64,000 nucleotides of DNA, taken from NCBI GenBank assembly GCA_002869695.1, contig PKUD01000092.1:1-64000 (forward strand). Reading direction: 5' to 3'. The stretch comes from Desulfuromonas sp. (GTDB taxonomy: Bacteria; Desulfobacterota; Desulfuromonadia; Desulfuromonadales; Geopsychrobacteraceae). How positions within the stretch are numbered: the first letter of the stretch is position 1; each line of letters begins with the position of its first letter. Of this stretch, positions 1 to 8,213 are shown piece by piece. A model generated the notes under the pieces. It saw only the letters and a list, made by a program, of their open reading frames with translations. It was not told where the DNA came from and searched no databases. Made by a program: the position numbers and the translations under genes.

Positions 1-974
1 GCTGCAGTCCCGTATTCCCAGCCGGTCGTCCCATAGTAGCTGGCGGCTTCCAGGGTCGTTAAATCCGAGTCGAACTTGGCGACGTAGATGTCCTGATTAT
101 CCAGTTCATCCATGAATTCTTTAAAAACCCCGGCCGTGACCGGGAAATCTGCGGAACTGGTATAGCCGGTGATATAGACACTGCCGGTCGTCTGATTAAC
201 CGCAATGCCACTGCCGGACTCGTAACCACTGCCGCCAAAAAAGGTAGTGCGGACCAGCGGATCGATAACGAGCGGATAATCCGTGTCGTACTGGCCAACC
301 TTGAATCCGTAATTCTTGTCATCGGCCAGATAGCTGACCTTGACCGGAACCCGTTGCTGATCGATCTCCTGGTAGGCGACCGGCGCACTATAAGACAGGT
401 CACCAAACGAACTGTGCAGTTCCAGACTACCATCGCCGCTAACCGTCAAGCTGTCGATCCCGTCGATCGAGAGCCGGATCATTCCGGGATCAGCGCCCGG
501 CTGAATGATAAATATTTTCTCCGCAGATTGGGCTAACGGGCGCAGCTGAAAATCGATACCGGGATAAACATCGTTGATGCCGACCTTCTGCCAACTGGCC
601 AGGTTCTGTTGCCATTTTGCAGGTTCATCCCCTTTGAAATGATGAATCCGGGTTGGGGCAGAATCGAGGCCGACTGGTTTTGTGTTGGTTGCGCCGACAA
701 AATTTTCATGGATCGCCAGGACCGATTCCGACTCCGCATCTCTCAACCGGATAACCTGCTTCCCCGACCGGGTGACAAACAATGTGCTTCGGGAGGTCGT
801 GGAATAGAACGCCACGTCCGCATCGACCTGCCCCTCATTCTGCACAAAAGGCATCTGCACTGTGGCCGGCCCGCCGGTCTCTGCGACGATGGCCGCCTGT
901 GCCATGGGGTGCTGTAAAAAGACGAAACAGCTTGGAACAAGGATAAATGCCCAGACTATTTTGGTGATTTTCAT
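1..974 (-). CDS. Exported SBBP-repeat beta-propeller protein (3'-truncated by window edge)
   Basis: An open frame runs from an ATG at 974 (SD GGGAGG just upstream) to the window edge without a stop, giving 324 complete codons. Residues 1-28 form a signal peptide (MKIT, a hydrophobic core, then cleavage near AQA-A). Next comes a domain with the PFVQNEGQ motif, typical of the N-terminal domain (DUF7948-like) that precedes SBBP repeats. From about residue 235 a Ser/Gly/Thr-rich repeat begins (TTFFGGSGYESGSGIAV, then VYITGYTSSADFPVT), which is the SBBP beta-propeller signature. Such proteins are usually very long, cell-surface or secreted. The ligand and function are unknown. The gene stands alone behind its own promoter and riboswitch, so expression is probably tied to a cyclic dinucleotide. 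Confidence 0.88.
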   Translation of the reverse strand, partial: MKITKIVWAFILVPSCFVFLQHPMAQAAIVAETGGPATVQMPFVQNEGQVDADVAFYSTTSRSTLFVTRSGKQVIRLRDAESESVLAIHENFVGATNTKPVGLDSAPTRIHHFKGDEPAKWQQNLASWQKVGINDVYPGIDFQLRPLAQSAEKIFIIQPGADPGMIRLSIDGIDSLTVSGDGSLELHSSFGDLSYSAPVAYQEIDQQRVPVKVSYLADDKNYGFKVGQYDTDYPLVIDPLVRTTFFGGSGYESGSGIAVNQTTGSVYITGYTSSADFPVTAGVFKEFMDELDNQDIYVAKFDSDLTTLEAASYYGTTGWEYGTA

Positions 975-1002
975 GGTCGCCTCCCGAATCAAGATCCTCT
1001 CC

Positions 1003-1058
1003 CAAATAAAAAACGGCCGAACGCGCTTTCAGGATTTCTCCTTCGGCAGTTCGGCCGT
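1003..1058 (-). terminator. Riboswitch-controlled intrinsic terminator
   Basis: A perfect 10-bp stem (ACGGCCGAAC at 1058-1049 pairing with GTTCGGCCGT at 1022-1013) is followed by a run of six U on the minus strand. Its 5' arm is the same sequence that forms the 3' part of the upstream aptamer. Folding of the aptamer and of the terminator should therefore exclude each other: a ligand-bound aptamer would allow read-through into the SBBP gene (an ON switch). The stem and U-run are seen directly; the switching logic is inferred. Confidence 0.85.
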
Positions 1059-1126
1059 CTTGAGGACAAAGACGAGAGACCCGGAACTTTCCGTCCCGCC
1101 CTTGCGGACGGTTTGGTTTTATCGGG
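1036..1126 (-). ncRNA. GEMM-I family cyclic-dinucleotide riboswitch
   Basis: On the minus strand the leader has the GEMM-I landmarks in order: CAAACC, a short GCAA-capped hairpin, GGGACGGAAAG, a second variable helix, and GGCCGAACTGCCGAAGGAG as the 3' receptor part. It lies between a TTGACA promoter and a terminator preceding an exported protein, the usual setting for this class. The segment before AAACC is A-rich, with no G at the position that matches G20 of the c-di-GMP aptamers. Known cGAMP-binding Geobacter variants carry A there, but alignment by eye is ambiguous by one base, so the ligand is undecided. Confidence 0.72.
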
Positions 1127-1150
1127 AGCAGACGTTTCAACTTTTCTTAA

Positions 1151-1178
1151 AAACTAACACCTCTTTCGAACCTGTCAA
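1151..1178 (-). promoter_or_regulatory. Sigma-70 promoter of the riboswitch/SBBP unit
   Basis: The minus strand shows TTGACA (1178-1173), a 16-bp spacer and TAGTTT (1156-1151). This places the transcript start near 1144, just upstream of the aptamer and downstream of the tpx terminator. Confidence 0.6.
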
Positions 1179-1227
1179 CTACACGTACAGAGTTTTCCCA
1201 ACAAAGAAAAACCCCTGATCTAGAACG

Positions 1228-1265
1228 TAAAAACGCCCTTTGAAGTAAATATTCGAAGGGCGTTT
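1228..1265 (-). terminator. tpx terminator
   Basis: A perfect 10-bp inverted repeat (AAACGCCCTT / AAGGGCGTTT) with a 15-nt loop and a T-rich 3' flank on the minus strand lies 24 bp after the tpx stop codon. Confidence 0.85.
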
Positions 1266-1288
1266 CAATACGACAGGGTTGGTGACTG

Positions 1289-1810
1289 TCAGACCAGCTT
1301 TTTCACCGCTTCCAGCGCGGCGGTGTAGTCCGGCTCGGCAGTCACTTCGGAGCAGACTTCGGCATAGGCGACCTTGTCGTTCTGGTCGATGACATAGACC
1401 GCCCGCGCCAGCAGCTTGAGATCCTTCAGCAGCAGGCCATAGTTGAGACCGAAGGAACGCTCCTGGTAATCGGACAGGGTCTGCACCTTGTCGATGCCGG
1501 CGCTGCCGCACCAGCGCTTCTGGGCGAAAGGCAGGTCAACGCTGATCGTGTAGACAACGACCGAATCGGGCAGATTTGCCGCGTCCAGGTTGAAGCGCCG
1601 GGTCATGGTGTCGCAGACCGGGGTATCGAGCGACGGCACCACAGTGATCAGCCGCACCTTACCGGCGTCGGTTGCCAGGGTCACTGGCTGCAGGCCGTTA
1701 TCGACAACCTTAAAATCGGGGGCGGCATCACCGGCCTTGACGTCCGGGCCGAGCAGGGTCGCCGGGTTTCCTTTGAACAGAACTGCACCTTCACGTTCTA
1801 CAGCACTCAT
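1289..1810 (-). CDS. tpx: Thiol peroxidase (atypical 2-Cys peroxiredoxin)
   Basis: This 173-residue Tpx reduces H2O2 and organic peroxides with electrons from thioredoxin. The peroxidatic cysteine lies in the TPVCDTM motif and the resolving cysteine in RWCGSAGIDKVQTLSDY, matching the Tpx pair C61/C95 of E. coli. Length is typical of the family. The start chosen is the ATG at 1810, because GGAGG at 1821-1817 is spaced 6 nt from it; a TTG two codons upstream lacks this spacing. It is a single-gene unit with its own terminator and a strong promoter covered by dyad elements, so redox-controlled repression is likely. Confidence 0.95.
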   Translation of the reverse strand: MSAVEREGAVLFKGNPATLLGPDVKAGDAAPDFKVVDNGLQPVTLATDAGKVRLITVVPSLDTPVCDTMTRRFNLDAANLPDSVVVYTISVDLPFAQKRWCGSAGIDKVQTLSDYQERSFGLNYGLLLKDLKLLARAVYVIDQNDKVAYAEVCSEVTAEPDYTAALEAVKKLV

Positions 1811-1839
1811 TATCAACCTCCATGAAATTGGTGGGAAGC

Positions 1840-1890
1840 AATACCTGACTTGATTGGTCAGTATTTTAGCGTGTCAGTCTGACCTGTCAA
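1840..1890 (-). promoter_or_regulatory. tpx promoter with two overlapping dyad operators
   Basis: The minus strand has TTGACA (1890-1885), a 16-bp spacer and TAAAAT (1868-1863), close to the sigma-70 consensus. The spacer contains a perfect 11-bp dyad GTCAGACTGAC (1883-1873). A second imperfect dyad with about 9-bp arms (AATACTGAC ... GTCAGGTATT, 1865-1840) covers the end of the -10 and the start site. Both share the GTCAG/CTGAC half-site, as expected for one dimeric repressor. The regulator is unknown; IscR/Rrf2-type sites look broadly similar. Confidence 0.6.
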
Positions 1891-1921
1891 CCACAATAAT
1901 AGCAGACCAGATGTCCGGCGC

Positions 1922-1960
1922 AAAAAAAAGCCCCGCCCTCCTGTAAAGGTGAGCGGGGCC
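1922..1960 (-). terminator. Terminator after the universal stress protein gene
   Basis: GCCCCGC/GCGGGGC arms (1930-1936, 1953-1959) are followed by eight T on the minus strand, 21 bp after the usp stop codon. Confidence 0.85.
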
Positions 1961-1980
1961 GGGATCGTTCCGGGTGAAAA

Positions 1981-2475
1981 CTAACGCCCGACCTGCGGCG
2001 GCACGATGGTCACCGCGCGGTGAGTTTTACGCAAAACCTTCTCGGCGACACTCCCGAGGAACGCATAGTGCAGCTTGCCCTTGCTGTGGCTGCCGAGCAC
2101 GATCATGTCCACATCCAGCCGATCGGCGACACTGAGGATCATCGGTGCCGCGTCGCCGTGATGCACTTCGACCTGCGGTGGGTGCTTGATCTCTTCCTTG
2201 ATCAGCTCTGACTCTTCCTGGATAAGCTTGTGCAGCTGCTGCCGCGTCTGATCGGCGAGTTCCGCCTCGTTCTGCGCATTCAGCTTGGCCAGCTTGTCCG
2301 CCCCCATGGTCAGGGCAACCATGTTCAACACCGACGCATCGACCGTCGGCATGACATGCAGCACATGAACCTGGGCGTGAAACTTGGCCCCTAGCTGCAG
2401 GGCATAGCGAATGACGTTGGATGACTCCTTGCTCAGATCCTTGGCAACGAGGATCTTTCTCAGATGGATACTCAT
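1981..2475 (-). CDS. Universal stress protein, UspA family
   Basis: A single-domain Usp of 164 residues. It opens with the typical first strand (RKILVAKDLSKESSNVIRYA) and ends with VDMIVLGSHSKGKLHYAFLGS and a final strand AVTIVPP, the nucleotide-binding C-terminal loop of the fold. The second glycine of the usual G-x2-G-x9-G-S/T loop is serine, so ATP binding is not certain. The ATG follows AGGAGGTCGCC. It sits 84 bp after the stop of the TRAP permease gene in the same direction and ends in its own terminator. Usp proteins are often next to TRAP or other transporters; a link to transport here is only contextual. Confidence 0.9.
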   Translation of the reverse strand: MSIHLRKILVAKDLSKESSNVIRYALQLGAKFHAQVHVLHVMPTVDASVLNMVALTMGADKLAKLNAQNEAELADQTRQQLHKLIQEESELIKEEIKHPPQVEVHHGDAAPMILSVADRLDVDMIVLGSHSKGKLHYAFLGSVAEKVLRKTHRAVTIVPPQVGR

Positions 2476-2559
2476 GGCGACCTCCTGTTCAGCTATCCGC
2501 CGGTAATAATCTTTTCTCTAGTTCAAGCATACCACTCCAATCGCGAGATGGCTGAAGCG

Positions 2560-5172
2560 TCAGACCTGAGCACTCGCCGGCACGTAAGGATGCTTTTTGC
2601 GTCTGCGGTATTGAACCCACCAGACAAGCAGATACAGCCCCGTCGCCGGGAAATACATCACCTCTTTCGCCAGGCGATGGGTCGGCACCTGGATGTTGAG
2701 AATCTCCTGGTCGAAGTCGACCCCGGCTTTTTCCGCCGCACTGGAGAACATCACGTTGTCGATCAGGACTTTGCCGTCTTCCTCGCGGGTCTCGAAACCG
2801 ACTCCCATCAGCCGCTCGGCCCCGGTCGGCTCATCACCGATGGTGAGCATAATCGTCTTGGTGAACTCTTTGCCGCTCATCTTTTCGCCTTTGAGCTCCA
2901 GACGCAGCGCGGTCCCGGGATCCATGTCGGCTACCCACTCCTCGAGCTGAGTCGGAGGCTCTTCGATGAGCGGCGGAAAGATTTCATCCCAGACAAGCCC
3001 CGGACGGAACAGGATCAGGGCCACAAGCAGCAGTGTAACGGTCTCCCAGACCCGGCTTTTGGTCAGGAAGTACCCCTGGGTTCCGGCAGCAAAAGCAATC
3101 ATGGCAAAGACCGCCGCGACAATCACCAGCAGCAGGTGATACCAGTGTTCGATACCGATCATCAGCAGCTGGGTATTGAAGATGAACATGAACGGCAGCA
3201 CCGCGGTGCGGATGTCGTAGACGAACCCCTGGATACCGGTCTTGATCGGATCGCCACCCGATATACCCGCGGCGGCAAACGCCGCAAGCCCCACTGGTGG
3301 CGTGTCATCGGCCAGTATCCCGAAATAGAAGACAAACAGGTGAACGGCAATCAGCGGAACGATCAGCCCGTTCTGCGCGCCCAGATCGACGATGACCGGA
3401 GCCATCAGGGTTGAGACGACGATGTAATTGGCTGTGGTCGGCAGCCCCATGCCGAGAATCAGGCTGATCACCGCAGTGAAGAGCAGGATCAGCATCAGGT
3501 TGCCACCGGAGATAAACTCGACGAACTCGGTCATGACCAGGCCGATCCCGGTCAGGGTGACGGTGCCGACGACGATCCCGGCGGCCGAGGTGGCGACCCC
3601 GATACCGATCATGTTACGCGCACCGGCCACCATGCCATCGATGAGGTCGGTAAAGCCGGTCTTGAAGGAGAAGTCGGCGCCATGCATTTTACGGAAAACG
3701 CCTTTCAGCGGCCGCTGGGTCAGCAGGATCACGATCATCAGAATCGTTGCCCAGTAGGCCGACAACGCAGGCGACAGGCGTTCTACCACCAGGCACCACA
3801 TAAGCACCACAATCGGCAGGAGGAAATAGTAGCCGGCCTGGGCCGTTTCCTTTAAGGGCGGCAATTCCTTGATTTCAGTGGTGAGCTCCAGTTCAGGAAC
3901 CTTGCAGGCCACCCAGAGCAGAAAGGTATAAGCCAGGGCCAGCAGAACCACGACGGCATAGATCGTCCCGGCTCCCGCGACTCCCTTGATCCAGCCCAGA
4001 CCGTAATAGGTGAACCCACCGACGATGATCAGGAACAGGATTGTAAAGACAAACGAGATCAGCCTCTGGCTCACGGTCCTGGTGATGGTTCGCTTCATCC
4101 CCTCCAGGCCCATCTTGCTGGCCTCGAGGTGAACGATATAGACCAGCGCGATATAGGAGATGATCGCCGGCAGAAACGCGTGTTTGATGACTTCGATGTA
4201 GGAAATACCTACATATTCGACCATCAGGAAGGCCGCCGCGCCCATGACCGGCGGCATCAGCTGTCCGTTGGTCGAGCAGGCAACCTCGATCGCCCCGGCT
4301 TTTTCCGCCTTGAAGCCGACCTTTTTCATCAGCGGGATGGTAAAGGTTCCGGTGGTGACAACGTTGGCGATGGACGATCCGGAGACCAGGCCGGTCAGAC
4401 CGGATGAAACGACCGCCGCCTTGGCCGGACCGCCGCGCAGGTGACCCAGGGCGGCGAATGATGTGCGGATGAAATAGTTTCCGGCCCCCGCCGCTTCAAG
4501 CAGCGCGCCGACCAGCACGAACATGAACACCATCCCGTTGGATACGCCCAGAGCGACGCCGAAAACCCCCTCGGTACCGAGCCAGTAATGGGACATCCCC
4601 TTGGACAGGCTGGCCCCCTTGTGGGCAATGACATCCGGCATGTACTGCCCGCCGAAGGTGTAGATAATAAAAATCGTCGCCACGACCATTAATGGCGGAC
4701 CCAATGCCCGACGGGTGGCTTCGAGCAACAGGATCAGACCGATCACCGCAACGACCAGGTCAGTCGTCGTCGGAGCCCCGGGACGATCGGCCAGCGCGGA
4801 ATAGAACAGGTAGAGGTAGGACGAGCAGAAGGCTCCGATCAATCCGACAATCCAGTCCTGGATCGGGATATAGGAGGTCGGTGATGACTTGCGCGTCGGG
4901 AATGCGGTAAACGACAGGAAGATCGCAAACGCAAGGTGGATCGCCCGCGCCTCGGTATCATTCAGGACAAAGATGTTGAACAAAAAGGGCAGAGGCGACG
5001 CATACCAGAGCTGGAATAATGTCCAGATCAGCGGAACGAAAAAAAGGACTTTTTTCGGAAAAGCGCCGGTCGGGTTACGGGCTCCGGACTCAGACTCAAC
5101 AAGTTTCTCTGCGACCGCAGTTTCAGGGGTCGACTCCTCCTCTGGCATCAGGTCATCGTTCATCTTGGTCAT
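2560..5172 (-). CDS. TRAP transporter fused permease (DctQM-type, TAXI class) with C-terminal DUF3394-like domain
   Basis: An integral membrane protein of about 870 residues forming the channel of a TAXI-type TRAP transporter, which takes up organic acids with a Na+ or H+ gradient. The first ~150 residues carry the small DctQ-like membrane segments. The large DctM part follows, with VSSGLTGLVSGSSIANVVTT-type loops and many membrane spans to about residue 690. The last ~170 residues are a soluble segment with a PDZ-like stretch (SSAAEKAGVDFDQEILNIQV) and a final membrane span, matching the DUF3394 extension of some TAXI permeases. The ATG at 5172 is preferred over the GTG at 5181 because GAAGGG lies just upstream. 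Its binding protein is encoded immediately upstream. Confidence 0.93.
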   Translation of the reverse strand: MTKMNDDLMPEEESTPETAVAEKLVESESGARNPTGAFPKKVLFFVPLIWTLFQLWYASPLPFLFNIFVLNDTEARAIHLAFAIFLSFTAFPTRKSSPTSYIPIQDWIVGLIGAFCSSYLYLFYSALADRPGAPTTTDLVVAVIGLILLLEATRRALGPPLMVVATIFIIYTFGGQYMPDVIAHKGASLSKGMSHYWLGTEGVFGVALGVSNGMVFMFVLVGALLEAAGAGNYFIRTSFAALGHLRGGPAKAAVVSSGLTGLVSGSSIANVVTTGTFTIPLMKKVGFKAEKAGAIEVACSTNGQLMPPVMGAAAFLMVEYVGISYIEVIKHAFLPAIISYIALVYIVHLEASKMGLEGMKRTITRTVSQRLISFVFTILFLIIVGGFTYYGLGWIKGVAGAGTIYAVVVLLALAYTFLLWVACKVPELELTTEIKELPPLKETAQAGYYFLLPIVVLMWCLVVERLSPALSAYWATILMIVILLTQRPLKGVFRKMHGADFSFKTGFTDLIDGMVAGARNMIGIGVATSAAGIVVGTVTLTGIGLVMTEFVEFISGGNLMLILLFTAVISLILGMGLPTTANYIVVSTLMAPVIVDLGAQNGLIVPLIAVHLFVFYFGILADDTPPVGLAAFAAAGISGGDPIKTGIQGFVYDIRTAVLPFMFIFNTQLLMIGIEHWYHLLLVIVAAVFAMIAFAAGTQGYFLTKSRVWETVTLLLVALILFRPGLVWDEIFPPLIEEPPTQLEEWVADMDPGTALRLELKGEKMSGKEFTKTIMLTIGDEPTGAERLMGVGFETREEDGKVLIDNVMFSSAAEKAGVDFDQEILNIQVPTHRLAKEVMYFPATGLYLLVWWVQYRRRKKHPYVPASAQV

Positions 5173-5275
5173 GGCAAACACCCTTCAACGTGGCAAATTG
5201 TTTCGATCCGGTGATTATATGCAAGATCTCCCTTGAACCAGGTTCAGAGGAGAGCATAACACACCGACCTGCTGA

Positions 5276-5314
5276 GAAAAAAAATGCACCGCGAGGGCGG
5301 TGCATTTTTTTCTC
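5276..5314 (-). terminator. Terminator/attenuator between TRAP binding protein and permease genes
   Basis: A long perfect inverted repeat, AAAAAATGCACCGC/GCGGTGCATTTTTT with a 4-nt loop, reads as an intrinsic terminator on both strands. It lies 19 bp after the binding-protein stop and 104 bp before the permease start. It probably cuts most transcripts after the abundant binding protein and lets a fraction continue into the permease. Confidence 0.85.
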
Positions 5315-5332
5315 ACGCATTGCTACATAAAA

Positions 5333-6307
5333 TTACATCAGTCCTGCTTCTTTGTAATACTTGGCTGCACCATCATGCAGAGGGGCGGACAGGCCGTCCT
5401 TGATCATTTCCTCTTTCTTCAGCACGACAAATGCCGGATGCAGCTTTTTAAAGTCCTCAAAGTTCTCGAAGACCGCCTTGACAACGTTGTAGATCACGTC
5501 CTCAGGAACCTTGGCAGAAGAGACAAAGGTCGCACCCACGCCGAAGGTCTTGGTGTCGGCATCGGTTCCACGGTACATGCCACCGGGGATCGTGGCGGTC
5601 CGATAGTAGGCGTTGTCATTGATCAGCTTGTCCACTGCGGGACCGGCAACGTTAACCAGAACGGCATCACAGGAGGTGGTCGCTTCCTTGATCGAACCGT
5701 TGGGGTGGCCAACGACATAAACCATGGCGTCAACCTTGTTGTCACACAGGGCGCCTGCCTGCTCAGCGGCCTTCAGCTCGGAAGCCAGCTTCAGATCAGA
5801 GACCTTGATGCCGGTCGCCTGCATCAGGACTTCCATGGTGCCACGCTGACCGGAACCGGGGTTACCGATGTTGACACGCTTGCCTTTGATGTCCGCAAAG
5901 TTCTTGATGCCGGAGTCGGCCCGGGCCACCATGGTGAAAGGCTCAGGGTGGACAGAGAAAACGGCGCGCAGATCCTTGTTCGGGCCCTGCTCTTCGAACT
6001 TGCTGGTACCGTTATAGGCATGATACTGCCAGTCAGACTGGGCAACACCCATGTCCAGCTCGCCTGCCGCGATGGTGTTCAGGTTATACACCGAGCCACC
6101 GGTACTTTCTACCGAGCAGCGGATACCATGCTCTTTACGGGTCTTGTTGACCAGCCGGCAGATCGCCCCACCGGTGGGGTAATAGACACCGGTAACACCA
6201 CCGGTCCCGATCGTCACAAACTGGTTGGCAGCTTGAGCTTCATAAACCGGAACAGCGAAGCTGATAGCAACGGCAAATGCCACCATGTACATAAAGAACT
6301 TTTTCAT
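5333..6307 (-). CDS. TAXI family TRAP transporter solute-binding protein
   Basis: A periplasmic binding protein of 324 residues. Residues 1-26 are a signal peptide ending AQA-A. The mature start ([25 protein letters not shown]) is the hallmark of TAXI proteins, followed by [18 protein letters not shown] and [17 protein letters not shown]. Substrates of the class include glutamate, glutamine and C4/C5 dicarboxylates; the substrate here cannot be told. The start has a GGAGGAG SD. It is the first gene of the transport unit and is read from a sigma-54 promoter about 75 bp upstream. Confidence 0.95.
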   Translation of the reverse strand: MKKFFMYMVAFAVAISFAVPVYEAQAANQFVTIGTGGVTGVYYPTGGAICRLVNKTRKEHGIRCSVESTGGSVYNLNTIAAGELDMGVAQSDWQYHAYNGTSKFEEQGPNKDLRAVFSVHPEPFTMVARADSGIKNFADIKGKRVNIGNPGSGQRGTMEVLMQATGIKVSDLKLASELKAAEQAGALCDNKVDAMVYVVGHPNGSIKEATTSCDAVLVNVAGPAVDKLINDNAYYRTATIPGGMYRGTDADTKTFGVGATFVSSAKVPEDVIYNVVKAVFENFEDFKKLHPAFVVLKKEEMIKDGLSAPLHDGAAKYYKEAGLM

Positions 6308-6393
6308 TGATTCTCCTCCTCGACATGAGATTTGTGAGAACTCGCCCCTTGCGAGCCCCGAAAGTTTAAAAGTCTAGCGTAGATAGACAGAAT

Positions 6394-6410
6394 AGCAAGT
6401 GTGGTGCCAA
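6394..6410 (-). promoter_or_regulatory. Sigma-54 promoter of the TAXI TRAP unit
   Basis: The minus strand reads TTGGCACCACACTTGCT. This has the invariant GG and GC dinucleotides 10 bp apart and matches the RpoN consensus TTGGCAC-N5-TTGCT. It lies in the only gap upstream of the binding-protein gene and would start a leader of about 75 nt. The rest of the 6308-6625 gap shows no gene. An activator encoded at 8214-9620 is a plausible partner. Confidence 0.75.
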
Positions 6411-6625
6411 ACTTTACCGGGTCAGCTAAGCTGCTGGTCTGCCGGCTTTTTTCGCTTTTATCACAGGAGGTACGCATGTCGTTGACTTATAACCTGACGC
6501 GGCCGCAAGCCACATAAAAAAGAATAACTCCTTTATTTACAGACTCTTAGAGCCGATATAACGGTCGCAATAATCATAACCAAAGTTATAGGGATACAAG
6601 AGAAAGAACCGGAACTGTTCTCTCT

Positions 6626-7078
6626 TCAGCGGAAAATTTCCTTCATCCGTTCGCTCCGGTAATCAAAAATCTCCTCGAGTCGCGACCGGACCATCCCGCC
6701 TGCAAAGGAGCGACCGAGCAGACCGAAGGGGACTAGGTAGTGGACCTGGTCCCGCATGCGGGATTGTTCCACTCCGGCATCCGACAGCTCATGCAGGTGA
6801 TACCAGAAGCCGTACGGTCCGGAACGCTGCTCATCGACGAAAGAAATCCCTTCGCGAACATGCTTGATTTCCGTCACCCATTTGCGCCGGCCGATAATCG
6901 GCAGGTTGATCTGGTAGACGATAATCAAACCGTTATAGATCGTCTTCGGCACATCCGAGATAATGCGAAAATCCAGATCAGGCGGGGTGATGTCGTTGAG
7001 ATTGACCGGCGTGGAAACAAAATCCCACAGCGTCTTGCGATCAACATTGAGGGTGAGGTCGCGTTCGATTTTTTCCAT
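6626..7078 (-). CDS. SRPBCC (START-like) ligand-binding protein
   Basis: A 150-residue protein with the polyketide-cyclase/COQ10-like SRPBCC pattern: an N-terminal strand followed by LWDFVSTPVNLNDITPP, a central strand DLDFRIISDVPKTIYNG, and a C-terminal helix SRLEEIFDYRSERMKEIF. Such proteins form a hydrophobic cavity for lipids or aromatic ligands. Several small stand-alone members are listed as cyclase/dehydrase without proven enzyme activity. It is monocistronic and divergent from the DUF523 gene, with about 136 bp between them. No partner gene indicates a ligand. Confidence 0.8.
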   Translation of the reverse strand: MEKIERDLTLNVDRKTLWDFVSTPVNLNDITPPDLDFRIISDVPKTIYNGLIIVYQINLPIIGRRKWVTEIKHVREGISFVDEQRSGPYGFWYHLHELSDAGVEQSRMRDQVHYLVPFGLLGRSFAGGMVRSRLEEIFDYRSERMKEIFR

Positions 7079-7214
7079 CGAAGAAAGCCTTAGTGCTAGC
7101 AGAACGGCAGATTCACTGTAGTATTATAACAGTTGCGGTGCCCAGCCGGGAAACAGAACAGGCCCTCCGCCGTAACGCCACATAGAAACCCCGAAGAGAG
7201 AAAGGGAGAAATTC

Positions 7215-8165
7215 ATGGAGAGTAAAATTCGCCTGGGTGTCAGCTCCTGCCTGCTCGGTGAGCCCGTCCGCTTTGACGGTGGGCACAAACACGACCGCTA
7301 CCTGACCGGAACCCTGGGCCGTTACGTTGAATTCGTTCCGGTCTGCCCCGAGGTCGAACTGGGCCTGCCAACTCCGCGCGAGACGCTGCGCCTGGTTGGC
7401 AGCAGCGAAGACCAGAGGCTGGTGTTCAGTAAAAGCGGCGAGGACATCACCGACCGGATGACGGCGTGGTCGGACATGAGGGTTCGCCAACTGGAGCAGG
7501 AAAACCTGAGCGGGTTCATCTTCAAGTCACGCTCGCCGAGCAGCGGCATGGCCAGGGTCAAACTCTATGATCAGAACGGCAGTCCGAATCCACGCGGAGT
7601 CGGGGTTTTCGCCCGCATCTTCATGGAGCACTTCCCGACCCTTCCGGTTGAAGAGGACGGCCGACTGCATGACCCGCGCCTGCGTGAATGTTTTATTGAA
7701 GCCATCTTCGTCTTCGGCCGCTGGCGCAAACTTCTGGAAGAAGGTTTGACCATCGGTCGCCTGGTGGATTTTCATACCCGCCACAAATTGCTGATCCTGT
7801 CTCACAGTGTCGAAACCTATCGCGAAATGGGCCGGCTGGTCGCAGCGGCAAAGACCCTTTCACTCAAGGACCTCGGCGAGCGCTATCAGACCCTGCTGAT
7901 GAAAGCGATGCGGCTGAAGTCAACCCCGGCCAAAAACATTAACGTGCTGATGCACGCCCTCGGCTACTTCAAGAAAGAATTGACTGCGGATGAGAAGCAG
8001 GAGGTTCTGGAACAGATTGAAAATTATCGGCAGGGACACTTTCCGCTGATCGTCGCTGTGACGTTATTGAATCACTTTATTCGCAAGTACGACAAGTCAT
8101 ACTTGCGCGATCAGTTCTACTTTGCTCCGCACCCGCTGGAGTTGCAACTGAGGAACCATGTCTAA
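7215..8165 (+). CDS. DUF523 and DUF1722 domain protein
   Basis: A 316-residue two-domain protein. Residues 1-150 are DUF523 (GVSSCLLGEPVRFDGGHKHD, then PVCPEVELGLPTPRETLRLV, and SPSSGMARVKLYDQNG). Residues 190-310 are DUF1722 (DFHTRHKLLILSHS...HALGYFKKELTADEK...PLIVAVTLLNHF), the YbgA fold. The domains occur fused in many proteobacteria, sometimes near photolyase genes; no photolyase is seen here. Conserved cysteines in DUF523 suggest metal binding, but the biochemical role is not established. The ATG follows AAGGGAG. Confidence 0.9.
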   Translation: MESKIRLGVSSCLLGEPVRFDGGHKHDRYLTGTLGRYVEFVPVCPEVELGLPTPRETLRLVGSSEDQRLVFSKSGEDITDRMTAWSDMRVRQLEQENLSGFIFKSRSPSSGMARVKLYDQNGSPNPRGVGVFARIFMEHFPTLPVEEDGRLHDPRLRECFIEAIFVFGRWRKLLEEGLTIGRLVDFHTRHKLLILSHSVETYREMGRLVAAAKTLSLKDLGERYQTLLMKAMRLKSTPAKNINVLMHALGYFKKELTADEKQEVLEQIENYRQGHFPLIVAVTLLNHFIRKYDKSYLRDQFYFAPHPLELQLRNHV

Positions 8166-8183
8166 CGTGTGACTCACCCCCAC

Positions 8184-8205
8184 GGCCCGGCTATCTGACC
8201 GGGCC
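8184..8205. terminator. GC-rich hairpin between convergent genes
   Basis: GGCCCGG/CCGGGCC arms with an 8-nt loop lie between the convergent DUF523 and response-regulator genes. No U-run follows, so termination is only likely from its position. Confidence 0.4.
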
Positions 8206-8213
8206 TGGACCGT

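Noticed and set aside
2464-3414. 316-residue plus-strand open frame opposite the TRAP permease
   Set aside because: Antisense shadow with a His/Asp/Gln-rich composition typical of reversed GC-rich coding sequence.
5300-6310. 336-residue plus-strand open frame opposite the TAXI binding-protein gene
   Set aside because: It is the antisense shadow of a clear, conserved gene with SD and signal peptide. The plus frame has no recognisable domain.
6476-6517. 13-codon plus-strand ORF with a perfect AGGAGG SD
   Set aside because: No similarity, no downstream plus-strand gene it could lead, and it lies upstream of a minus-strand promoter. Most likely chance or a gene remnant.
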